Positions 55,167 through 64,000 of a stretch of 64,000 bases of DNA are shown piece after piece (position 1 is the first letter of the stretch; each line of letters starts with the position of its first letter). A program made the translations under genes and the position numbers. The notes under the pieces were generated by a model, which saw only the letters and a list, made by a program, of their open reading frames with translations, was not told the DNA's origin and did not search any database. The stretch lies in NCBI GenBank assembly GCA_020744425.1, contig JAGMUV010000013.1, positions 1,426,001 through 1,490,000 of the forward strand. Reading direction: 5' to 3'. This DNA is from Dactylonectria macrodidyma (Eukaryota > Ascomycota > Sordariomycetes > Hypocreales > Nectriaceae).

Positions 55167-55421
55167 GGCGAGGATGGATGACGGATCAAAACTGTATGAT
55201 ATTGTACTTGGGACACCCGAACACGGTGTAAACTCTGTACCAACAAACGAAACCCGACAACCATAGCTCTTGTAACCACTAGCACTGATAGCGAGCGAAG
55301 TGAATCAATGGGTCAAAAGCCCTTGTGGCTTCGCACGCATGGGCACGCACTCAGTTCTCGATGACCAGTTTTGCCTTCCAATGCACCTTCAATGTTCCAG
55401 TCAGCACCTACAATCATCCGC
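55167..55421. other. Short convergent intergenic region
   Basis: It lies between the stop of the ProRS gene and the 3' end of the ribokinase remnant. No gene was seen. Confidence 0.5.
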
Positions 55422-56365
55422 TCAAGCATCGGTAGCAGCTACGGCACTTGGATGTACGATATTGGAAACTTTGTGAGGGGCATCGAAATCCTCGATCTCA
55501 TCTGCCCAAGGGATGCTATGCTGGGATGCTATGGTTTGAATCGTGATTGCAGCAGCTTTGTTCGCGCGAACGACTGCGCTCCTAATGTTCCAAGTACAGT
55601 TGGCCTTCTGGCGGATATAGTCAGAGGCATATGCCCCTGTGAAGGTACCTCTGATTATCCCAATCAAATTGTGTATGCGAAAACCTATAATAGAAACATA
55701 ACTCACTCTGCACCTGTGGTATCTTCGACTTTGACATCGAATGCAGGACAGTGGCTACTTCCTCTCGACCACCTCCTTGTCGATTCTATCTGAGCCACGA
55801 CTAAGTCGGGCCATATTCCTCCACCAAGTTGCTCGGCGGCGACGAAGTTCTCCTTCTTCCACGTCAACGTTGCGCCCGCCGTGAAGAAGCATCGGTTCTC
55901 GCGTGTCGAGTGCTCAACCATGATGAAGCATATGCTCGAGCATGGGTTGGGCACAGTCACGATTCCGGAAGCGTTAACGCCATACTTGTTCAATTCGATC
56001 ATGAATTCCTCTCCGTATTGATCGTCACCAACTGCGCTGATCATCTTGACAGTGATATTGTTTTCCCTTGAGCGGTCGATCGCGAGTTGCTTCATTGCGA
56101 GTCCGGGTCCCTCAATGGTTGTTGTTACTATATGGCCTGTACTTGGTGGCTTCTCAGTTATTGTATGCTCGTTAGTCCTTTGGTTTCTCAATGAATATTT
56201 GTGGCAAGTCCGGTACGTTGCAATCACCGATTTCGCTCCTTTACCCCCGAGGGCTTCCAAATACTGATTTGTTAGAACACTCTCCCCGCGATTGAGGATA
56301 CGATTCGCAATCATGATCAAATCAGCGTCCAGGCCCCCAATGACTGCGATAGTTTGCGGCACCAT
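55422..56365 (-). pseudogene. Decayed ribokinase (PfkB family)
   Basis: Minus-strand pieces 56365-55707 and 55650-55422 still translate to 295 aa with ribokinase segments: AVIGGLDADLIM, EALGGKGAKSVIATYR, VKMISAVGDDQYGEEFMIEL, PCSSICFIMVEHSTRENRCF, then SHCPAFDVKVEDTTGA and GTFTGAYASDYIRQKA. Three defects are visible. After VVAQIE the original continuation IDKEVVER lies in the +1 frame (a one-base loss), and about 90-100 residues that should follow, with the NEsE/ATP-site region, are missing before SHCPAF. The catalytic GAGD motif reads GAEG across the intron, so the base Asp is gone. GGKGAN is GGKGAK and the sugar-binding N of the first strand is altered. It is probably not an active kinase. 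Confidence 0.75.
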
Positions 56366-56771
56366 TGCTAGATTGTAGGGCCTTTTTGTGACGGTAAGCA
56401 TTTGGAACAGCTGTAGTTTGATAGTTCGTTGCAATGGAGGGATGATGGCCTTTAGATGCGATGTTCTTCGCAGCTCCCCATGCGAAAACACTCATAGTTG
56501 ATGCTTCTCCGCATCCGATGCGACAATAACCTCTCCAAAATTTCATTCTTCTGCAAGGATATTCCTATTCTAAGTACCTAAGATAGGTTGCACAAGGAAA
56601 GCCTTCCGTAGGTATGGTGGTCAATCCATTTATAGGGGCTAGTCTATGCATCCCCCGTTAGTAGAATTCAACAACCCCACGTCATAATATTTACGAAGCG
56701 AAACTTTGGAGGGGATCAAGGCCAGCAATCAATCGAGACGACAACACCTGGGCAACCCATCATACGCAATC
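56366..56771. promoter_or_regulatory. Divergent spacer ribokinase remnant / prefoldin 5
   Basis: This 406-bp region has TAGGTA-like strings near 56570-56617 and should hold the prefoldin 5 promoter. Confidence 0.5.
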
Positions 56772-57510
56772 ATGGCAGGCAAGCAGGAGATGAGTGAGCA
56801 TAAAGATTGCCTTGCAGCCTGTGAACACCCTGCTAACCGCTTCCTGCACTCCCACAGTCAACCTCGACACCCTCGAGCCCCAGCAACTCGCTCAGGTCAA
56901 GAAGCAGCTCGACGAGGAGCTCGAGCACCTGACATCGTCGTTCTCCCAGCTTCACGGCGCCCAAAATAAGTTCAAGGAATGCCTACGATGTGTACAGAGC
57001 CGATCCGCAGCCAAAGACGGTATATGCCCCCAAAATTCCTTGTGCAGAGCGAAACGAGCAGACGTGATCCATGAAGCGATACCTAACACCGGACACAGGG
57101 TCCAAGTCCGTTTTGGTCCCGCTGACCAACTCTCTTTACGTCCGAGGAGAGCTCTCCGATGCCGACACTGTCCTGGTAGATGTTGGAACTGGTTTCCTCG
57201 TGGAAAAGGTCGGGCACCCTGCCGTCCCTATTTCCACCGCGACCCCGCTAACTGGTGCACAGAAGCTCAAGGCTGCAGAGCAATTCTACGAGAGCAAGGT
57301 GGATGAGCTAGGAAACAACTTGAAAGACCTTGAGACGATCGTACAAAGAAAACAAACTAACGCACGCACAATTGAAGAAGGTATATTTAGCCCTTTTTTC
57401 TTTTATTTTGACCAGCCGTTGGAAGGCCCTGCTGACTCTCCTGCGCAATAGTCCTAAGACAAAAGATCATGGCCGCTCAGGCGCAACAGGGTGGACAGCA
57501 GGCGGCATGA
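56772..57510 (+). CDS. gim5: Prefoldin subunit 5 (Gim5)
   Basis: Five exons (56772-56793, 56858-57019, 57099-57208, 57263-57380, 57452-57510) give 156 aa. The two coiled-coil helices of an alpha-class prefoldin are visible: LDTLEPQQLAQVKKQLDEEL running into HGAQNKFKECL, and FYESKVDELGNNLKDLETIV. Between them lies the beta hairpin with VLVPLTNSLYVRGELSDADT and VLVDVGTGFLVEK. The hexameric prefoldin delivers unfolded actin and tubulin to the CCT chaperonin. Intron 3 (57209-57262, 54 nt) is in frame and would otherwise add an 18-residue Pro/Thr insert. It is rejected as coding because it has GT, a GCTAAC branch and CACAG, and breaks the helix. Confidence 0.92.
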
Positions 57511-57623
57511 AGAACCTAGAAAGCAAAGAAATTCCTCCGCAATAACAGCTAGATGGGAGTTGGACCACAAGAGCCACTAAGAAAACGGCCGACACGTGCG
57601 TCCAGTTGCCCGCCATAGCGAGG

Positions 57624-59292
57624 TCACATTGGGCATGCCCGCTGCAGGAGGGCCTGGATCTCCAGCACAGCATCCAGGAACTCCTCAAATCTAGCCTCGA
57701 GAGCTGGCTGGTCTCCTGGCCACATATTCTTGAGCCCTTGACCCCAGTCTTTGCGATGATCATCTCCGCTGGTGTGCATGATGCTTTCGTCCCAGTGAGC
57801 CGCATAGACTTCGATTCCCCAGGTCGTCTCTGGTTCATCCGTAGTACAGGAGCCCTGCCACGCCTTGGTCACGCTAACCTCGATAACGTACGGAGTCGAT
57901 TTGTATGGTATCGTGGCCGAAGATTTGAGCTTGAGCTGTCCGATAGTGTCTCGGGCTTTCCCGAGCTTGTGCGTGCTAATGTGTGGGATTCTGATTGCAG
58001 CCGAAGTGACTTGGGTGCTGTTCATGGTGAGCTTCACCTTTGAAAAAAAGTCCCGGAGCTCGCCAGGAACATCTTCATCATCCCAGGCGTCCACCCTCAG
58101 GTTCCAGTCGTAATGCCTAGGACGAAACTACATCAGCTACCGCCAACCATCAAGGGCACTGTGCTCACATATCTGGTGCTACCACAGTCCAGTTCAGGCG
58201 TCCCCACGCCTCGGGTCTTGTTGACCGGGGCATAGAAAGCTGTATCTGTGTGCCAAGGGGACCCAAGCCGTCGGCTTTGACCTCCAAACCTTGAGAAACC
58301 AACGTGACTTCCCAGCTCTGACAGACCTCCAGCTGGTCATTGCAAATCCCTTGCTCGGGGTCTACAAGATATTGGATTACCTGCTCAGCCTTGGCTACCT
58401 CTGGGAGTCTACCCGTGATTAGAGGTATTCGAAAATGGGGCAGCGTACTTACTTGGTTTCCAGACTAGCTCCGCCTCGGATAGAGTACATATTCAGCAAT
58501 TTGACGAACTCGTCATGAGTGATTTCGTCACGACCCCTTGTGTTCCTCGCTCGTACCAACAGTTGCCCAAAGTTGACACGCATCTTCATGCTTTTGTTCA
58601 AGGCCATGATTGTGTCGGCCGACTTCGGCAAATCAGCAGCAAGGTCGACAAGATGTTTATCCATGGCTGCTGAGTTGTCAACAAGCGTGGGGCTTCGAGA
58701 TGCAAACCTTGGTCGAGACCCAATCTCAACTCTGACCATGCCATTGATGTCTGCGTTTGTTGGTTCTTGGACTAGGAATCGGGCAGGGGGATGGTCATTA
58801 GAGAGCCGGAGATCATGGATCGCCCAGTTCAAAGCATGAATGGCTTGCTGCATTCGGGATATGGAATCGCAGCGGAGGTCGAGGACGTTTGGTTTGACAT
58901 TGGTAATGTACACTTTGTGGGCCTTACGAATGTCGTCGAGTGCCCCAGGTTCATCCAAACCACGAGGGAGCCTATGCTGTCCAGGAAGAACGAGACGGGT
59001 CGTTGAAGATGTTAGAAGTGGTGTATGGGGCGGGAGGAGCCTGAGGTTAAAGACTCACTTGGACCATGTTTGTGTCCATGGGTGGAGGGGGGCCGAGGAA
59101 TTCGTTATCTTCAACCTTACGAGCTTTCTGGATATTGTTATGTTTCATGGATTTCGCAGTTCCCATGGATTTCTCCTTGGACCAGCTCGCCTCGCGACCC
59201 TCGCCTGCAGGCCTCGGGGCAAATGGTTTCCCACGGGCGCCACCCCGTCCCCTGTGCGGCTGGGACTTTCCACGTCTTGAAGGTCTGTCCAT
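57624..59292 (-). CDS. Uncharacterised fungal protein with RG-rich N-terminus
   Basis: Minus-strand exons are 59292-59059, 58976-58453, 58408-58169 and 58116-57624, giving 496 aa. The N-terminus is Arg/Gly-rich (RPSRRGKSQPHRGRGGARGK), like RNA-binding tails. A first alpha/beta segment (KVYITNVKPNVLDLRCDSIS, AIHALNWAIHDLRL) resembles a small nucleic-acid-binding fold but is not a firm match. Conserved-looking C-terminal stretches are LRVDAWDDEDVPGELRDFFS, KLKSSATIPYKSTPYVIEVS and FEEFLDAVLEIQALLQ. It may correspond to a fungal DUF family, but I cannot name it from sequence alone. The second intron is only 44 nt. The gene is convergent with prefoldin 5 (113 bp) and divergent from orc1. Confidence 0.75.
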
Positions 59293-59869
59293 GATGAGAT
59301 GGAACTTTGGGGTTTGAAACGCGAAATGGAGATTTATTTTATTGAGGTGCGTGGTTGTGTAACGGCACTGAATGGAGGTTACAAGTGCGAGTTTGGTCAG
59401 TGGCACCCTCGAATTTACATATTGGCCAATGAGCCCTGGCCCCAGGCATATGGGAAAAGCCTTGAAGCCATTGATTCACAGCCGTAGGACTTTCAGGCAA
59501 GAACTTTCTAGAAACAAGTGTTTGCTTGAATATTTGCTTGGATCGTATTGTGTTCTTTCATTCGATTGGAGAGCAATTCATTGGATGGCGACGGTATTCG
59601 TTCGTTGCACCTGTGAAAATAGACCATCGTCTATTGCTGCAAATGTTATAGGCGCAACGCATCGAGTACTATGGTTTCTCATGAAATTCATTAAATAAGG
59701 TACCTAGGTATAGATCAAGTCAAGTTTGTCCCGAGTGTTCAGGCAATTCGTATCTATAATTGCAACACCCCGGTACATGCATACCACCTAGCAACCAGCT
59801 ACCCAGGTCCGTCGCGTCTCTTAGACGCGTAAATTGTACATAGCTCTTGCGAGCAGCAACGATACTCCG
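59293..59869. promoter_or_regulatory. Divergent promoter uncharacterised gene / orc1
   Basis: This 577-bp region contains GGTACCTAGGTATA at 59699-59712 and AT-rich sequence. No gene was seen. Confidence 0.5.
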
Positions 59870-62231
59870 ATGGCGCCCACTTCTTCAACAGTAAAGGCTG
59901 CCGAACCCCCAACAAGGCGAAAGAGAGTCCTCGCGGGTGTCGCAAAGGGCGACTCCGAAGACGAGCTCGCCAACGATGACACTCCGTGGGAGTGGATCTA
60001 CAATACTGAGCCAGCCCCCAATGACCAGCCCGACGAGACGGAGAGCGATCGCAAAAGGAGAAAAGTGACGGGAGACAAGATCGTGGGAGCCCGGATCGGC
60101 CAGTTCGAGTGCCGAATTGGAGACTGCGTGCTGCTCAAGGCAGATGGTTCGAATGACGCTTGGGTGGCCCTGATCTGCGAATTTGTCGAAGAGGACGATG
60201 ATGGAGAAAAGGCAGCCAACTTCATGTGGTTCTCGACCGAGAAGGAGATCAGGAACAAAGACAAGAAGCGCTCTGACTTCTATTGGGTACAAGCGCTGCA
60301 CAAAGACAGCTCCCGAGAGCACATCCAGCTAACCAGCTACTAGAATGAGCTCTATGTCTCCCCCTCATGGGATATCAACCCCCTGGCCTCCATCAACGGC
60401 AAGGCCAAGGTGACCTCTCTCGACGTTTTCCTCTCGAAATACCCGCAAGGCCGTGTTCCCCGTCAATCTCCTGATTTTGGCAAGACTTTTATCTGCCGCC
60501 GAGGGTGCAACACTCGAACGGCCACCTACACCGACGAGTTCATCTGGGAGGAGACTTACCGCAACGAGGACGACATCTACTCTCTGATAGAGCTTGTGGA
60601 AAAGGGAACCAAAGCAACTCGGAAGAAGAGAAAGGCTCGAAGTCCCTCGCCCCAAGACGCTCCCTATCAACCTCCACCGCAAACACCCACAAAGACCGGC
60701 CGAGGGATGGCAACGACACCGCAGTCCCGGAGAAGTCAAATTGAGCCTGGGTCGCGGACAAAGAGGTTTGTGAAACTTCTCCTCATGCCCTAGTTATTTT
60801 GTGCTAATAGTTGTTGTAGGAGCACCAGTAAACGACTAGAATTCACCCCTCTAGCCACTCGAAAGCTTTCACCCAGCAACATTGAATCATCGCCGTTTCA
60901 AATAGCCCGTTCCCGACTCCATGTTTCCTCTGTCCCCACCAGTCTCCCCTGTCGCGAGGGCGAATTCTCCCTCGTCTATTCACATCTCGAGGCCGCCATT
61001 ACAGACGGCACTGGAAACTGCATTTACATTTCTGGCACGCCTGGAACTGGCAAAACGGCTACGGTCCGCGAAGTCATCTCGCGCCTCGAGGAAGCTGTGT
61101 GCTCTGACGAACTTGACGACTTCATCTTTGTTGAGATCAACGGCATGAAAATCACCGATCCGCACCAGTCTTACACCCTGCTCTGGGAAGCTCTCAAAGG
61201 CGAACGGGCGAGTCCCGCGCAGTCTCTTGACCTCTTGGAGCGGGAGTTCAGCAATCCCAGCCCGCGACGTATTCCATGTGTTGTTCTCATGGATGAACTT
61301 GATCAGCTCGTCACCAAAAACCAGGCTGTCATGTATAATTTCTTCAATTGGCCGACACTGCGACACAGTCGTTTGATCGTTCTTGCTGTTGCCAACACCA
61401 TGGATCTACCTGAGAGAACGCTCAGTAACAAGATCAGCAGTCGTCTTGGTATGTTTTCCTTGTCTGGCAGGCCTTGTCCTACCCCGTTACTAATCGAACT
61501 CACCAGGCCTCACTCGAATTACTTTTCCTGGATACAATCATGAGCAACTCATGAGGATTATACAGTCACGTCTGGAGGGAGTTCCCGGCAAGATTGTAGA
61601 CCCGGATGCTATTCAATTCGCTAGTCGAAAAGTTGCGGCTGTGAGCGGAGATGCCCGTCGAGCTCTGGACATCTGTCGCCGAGCCGTCGAGCTCGCTGAG
61701 GCTGACGTTCCTGGCGATCCTGCCACGCCCAGCAAGCGAGAGCGTCTGGCAGAGTCCCAAGGAAAGCAGCGTGGAATCGGACGAGTCACTATTGCCACTA
61801 TCAAAAGGGCCATCAACGAGGCCACAACCAATCCCATCCAGCAACACCTCCGTGGTCTTCCCGTCATGTCGAAACTCCTTATGGCAGCCCTACTATTGCG
61901 CACCCGCCGGGCCGGCCTCGCCGAGACAACCTTTGGCGAGACACTCGATGAGATCCATCGGGCTTGCCCTCGAGCTCCGCCTGCGTTGCCCGGCATGGCC
62001 CAAGTCCTTTCCAGCGGCTTGAAGGGAACACAGGCCAACGGACAGCGCCAGATGTCGAGACCAGGCCAAATTCATGCAGCGGCGCTTGACCTGGTGGCGG
62101 CGGGCCTCATCAATCTTGAGGCACAGCGTGCGGAGCGGTCGAGCAAGCTGCGTCTAGCTATCGCTGACGATGAAGTGAAGATGGCACTCCGTGATGACCT
62201 AGATCTTAGAGCGTTGGGTATTGGTGTATGA
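59870..62231 (+). CDS. orc1: Origin recognition complex subunit 1 (Orc1)
   Basis: Exons are 59870-60286, 60344-60765, 60820-61448 and 61507-62231, giving 730 aa. The N-terminal BAH domain begins around VGARIGQFECRIGDCVLLKA and continues in exon 2 with NELYVSPSWDINPLAS and KTFICRRGCNTRTATYTDEF. A Lys/Arg/Ser-Pro linker follows. The AAA+ domain has Walker A GTPGTGKT (about 350), VEINGMKITDPHQSYTLLWE, Walker B VVLMDELDQL, sensor-like VLAVANTMDLPE and the sensor-2 region SGDARRALDICRRAVE. A winged-helix region ends the protein. Orc1 binds origins in ATP-dependent fashion and loads MCM with Cdc6. The ATG at 59870 is preferred; the frame upstream has no other ATG. Confidence 0.95.
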
Positions 62232-62320
62232 TGTATGTAATAATAGAGCCCCCTCAAGGGCTGCCCCGGTAGCTTCCTTTAGCAGTCCGGACATTAATTA
62301 GATGAAAGCCTCGCCGATGT

Positions 62321-63830
62321 CTAAAACTTCCGATGCCCCAGAGTGGGCTTCCAGTCCAAGGGATGCGTCTCCTCAGTTGCAGTTTCATCCTGCTTCCAGA
62401 TTTTGACTGAAGAACTCATTAGCAAAGATGGCATGGCGTGAAATTGGGCCATGTGCTTACTTGTCTTGTCAGCCTCTCCGCAAATGAGACGCAGTCCAGA
62501 CCGATCAAATGTCGAGCTCATGATTCCGGCCTCTGCGTCAAGAGAGCCGGGCTGTGCCATTGTGTCCAGAGATTGGAAGCGATGACCAGACTTCCAGTCC
62601 CAGAAGCTCATGGAGCCATTGTCAGCTACGAAGAGAGTCAGCATCTAATCGAAACCCTCTCTCATGGTGGAAGGGGGAGGAACACGTACCTCCTGAGAAG
62701 AACACGTTCTGCTCGTTCACGCTCATTGTGTTGATAATGGCGTTGTGTCCCTCGAAATTTTGCATGAAAGCGCCTTCGGGACATTTCCACTGCTTGATGC
62801 TTCCCGTGCTGCCGCTGGCGAAGGTGAACTCGGACGGATGAACGGCGAGGGCACGGACGCCCTTCTTGTGATGGGTGAGGACACCCATCGTCTTGCCCGC
62901 AGCGAGATCCCACATCCTCACGGTGGAGTCGAGTGAGCCAGTGATGACTTGTGGATCGGCTTCTTGGCATACGAGGTCGGAGACGGTCTGGGTGTGTCCC
63001 GAGAGGACGTGGATGTTGCTCCTTGTGCGCATGTCCCAGACTCGGGCGACACCATCTCGGCCACCGGTGACCAGGACATCGAGCGTGGGGTGAAGGGCGA
63101 GGGTATAGACACCGCTCAAGTGGCCGTGGTAGTGGCGGATGACCTTGTTTGTTTCGAGATCCCAACACTTGACCATCTTGTCCTCGCCGCAAGAGAACAG
63201 GTACGGGTGTCGAGGGGACACAGCGAGACCGCGCACGGTGCTGATGTGACCAGTGAGTGTCAGCCTCAGCGAACCCGAAGCCAGGTCCCAGATTTTGATT
63301 GTGCGATCGCCAGCACCGCTGGCAAACCACTTGTTGCCAGGCTCGACGGCGAGACTGCGGACCCAGCCCAGATGGCCCGAGATGACCCTCATTAGCTTCC
63401 ACGGCGCGTGCCATTCTGGCTTGGACTGTTGAACAGCTGAAAGACCCCTCACCGCCAAGCTCATGTTATGGTGCTCATTGGCAGCCGCGGACGTCGACGC
63501 AGGCGCCGACGAAGCCTTAGAGCCAGGCCCAGCCTCGATGAGCTTTTGCGCAGGCCTGCCGGGAGCGCCTGGCTTCGCAACCTTTCTGCCAGGCTGTTTC
63601 GTGGGCATCTTGGCGGCGATGGACGGCGGGAGGATCTCGACGTCGGCGTACTCGGTGCGGAAGCGGCGCTTCAGGAGGGGATCTTCGGACGCGTCGTCGA
63701 GCTTCTGGCGCTTCGCGTGGGGATGGGGATGGCCGGGGATCTGGGCGAAGAGACCGCGCGAAACTGTGGCGTTTTGCGCGGCGAGGCCGCTGAGATGGAG
63801 CGCATCCTGGGATACCTCTGGATTCACCAT
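62321..63830 (-). CDS. prp46: Pre-mRNA splicing factor Prp46/PRL1 (WD40)
   Basis: Minus-strand exons 63830-62690, 62625-62461 and 62406-62321 give 463 aa. A disordered, Lys/Pro-rich N-terminus (about 1-145) precedes seven WD40 blades with classic GH...WD units: [100 protein letters not shown], the [19 protein letters not shown] blade, and [17 protein letters not shown] closing with ADKTIKIWKQDE. Prp46/PRL1/PLRG1 is a core subunit of the NineTeen complex in the spliceosome. The frame is open upstream of the ATG without another ATG; a further 5' exon cannot be excluded. It is convergent with orc1, with 89 bp between stops. Confidence 0.93.
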
Positions 63831-64000
63831 GGTGTTTGGTTGTACGGCGGTGAGAATGGAGAATTCTTCGTCGACGTCGTCGTCGTGCAAGATGGAAAAG
63901 TTGGCCGCCTCAAAAGTTGCGGCGGGATTGAGTTGAAGGCTGTGCAGCCGTGTGTGGCGCGTGCTGTCAGTGCGCCACAGAGGTCAAACAAGGACTGGAG
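63831..64000. other. 5' flank of prp46
   Basis: This is the promoter and leader side of prp46 up to the window edge. The prp46 frame stays open here, but without an ATG. Confidence 0.4.

Noticed and set aside
57209..57262. 18-residue Pro/Thr insertion in prefoldin 5
   Set aside because: It is better explained as a 54-nt in-frame intron with a branch site and CACAG acceptor.
63831..63890. N-terminal extension of Prp46 (about 20 residues)
   Set aside because: It would require a non-ATG start; the ATG at 63830 is sufficient.

Overview
This window is nuclear DNA of a filamentous ascomycete (Pezizomycotina), most likely a Sordariomycete and possibly from the Hypocreales. The evidence is intron and protein style. 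Nearly every gene carries short GT-AG introns of about 44-90 nt with CTAAC/CTGAC branch sites 10-20 nt before the AG. The proteins are the expected filamentous-fungal forms: a Zn2Cys6 factor, a CX9C set, an AbpA-type actin-binding protein with two SH3 domains, and large F-box and LIM proteins. There is no prokaryotic signature, CRISPR array, rRNA or recognisable transposon. The species was not identified. I joined the exons by hand. Every complete multi-exon CDS below has a total length divisible by three, and so does the partial one from its first visible exon.

Layout. 1-5.2 kb: 3' end of a Cys-rich CYSTM-type protein, Abp1 (-), glutaredoxin-3/4 (+). 5.1-7.8 kb: gene-free, with TAGGTA-rich stretches. 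7.8-15.4 kb: Zn2Cys6 transcription factor with an apparent 3-nt microexon, then a giant F-box protein. 16-22.7 kb: Dnm1 (-) divergent from Cox19 (+), then a paxillin-like LIM protein. 23-31.8 kb: SUMO (-), Cmc4 (+), Nup84 (+), Vps37 (+), an unrecognised protein (-). 31.8-37.9 kb: 6 kb without a supportable gene, holding a perfect 48-bp tandem duplication. 37.9-49.5 kb: second F-box protein, AT-hook protein (-), V-ATPase subunit C (+) with a GC-AG intron, APS kinase (-), hotdog thioesterase (-), small protein with a cystatin-like C-terminal half (+). 49.6-64 kb: Mak21/Noc1 (-) and mitochondrial prolyl-tRNA synthetase (+) sharing a 298-bp promoter, a decayed ribokinase (-), prefoldin 5 (+), an unrecognised fungal protein (-), Orc1 (+), Prp46 (-).

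The window is mostly housekeeping: actin/endocytosis, mitochondrial fission and copper/CX9C chemistry, nuclear pore, ESCRT-I, V-ATPase, sulfate assimilation, ribosome assembly, replication origin recognition and splicing. It is not a biosynthetic cluster or a mobile island. The most unusual signals are gene-structural: the 3-nt microexon in the zinc cluster, start-codon-only first exons, the GC-AG intron, in-frame retainable introns, and the frameshifted ribokinase.
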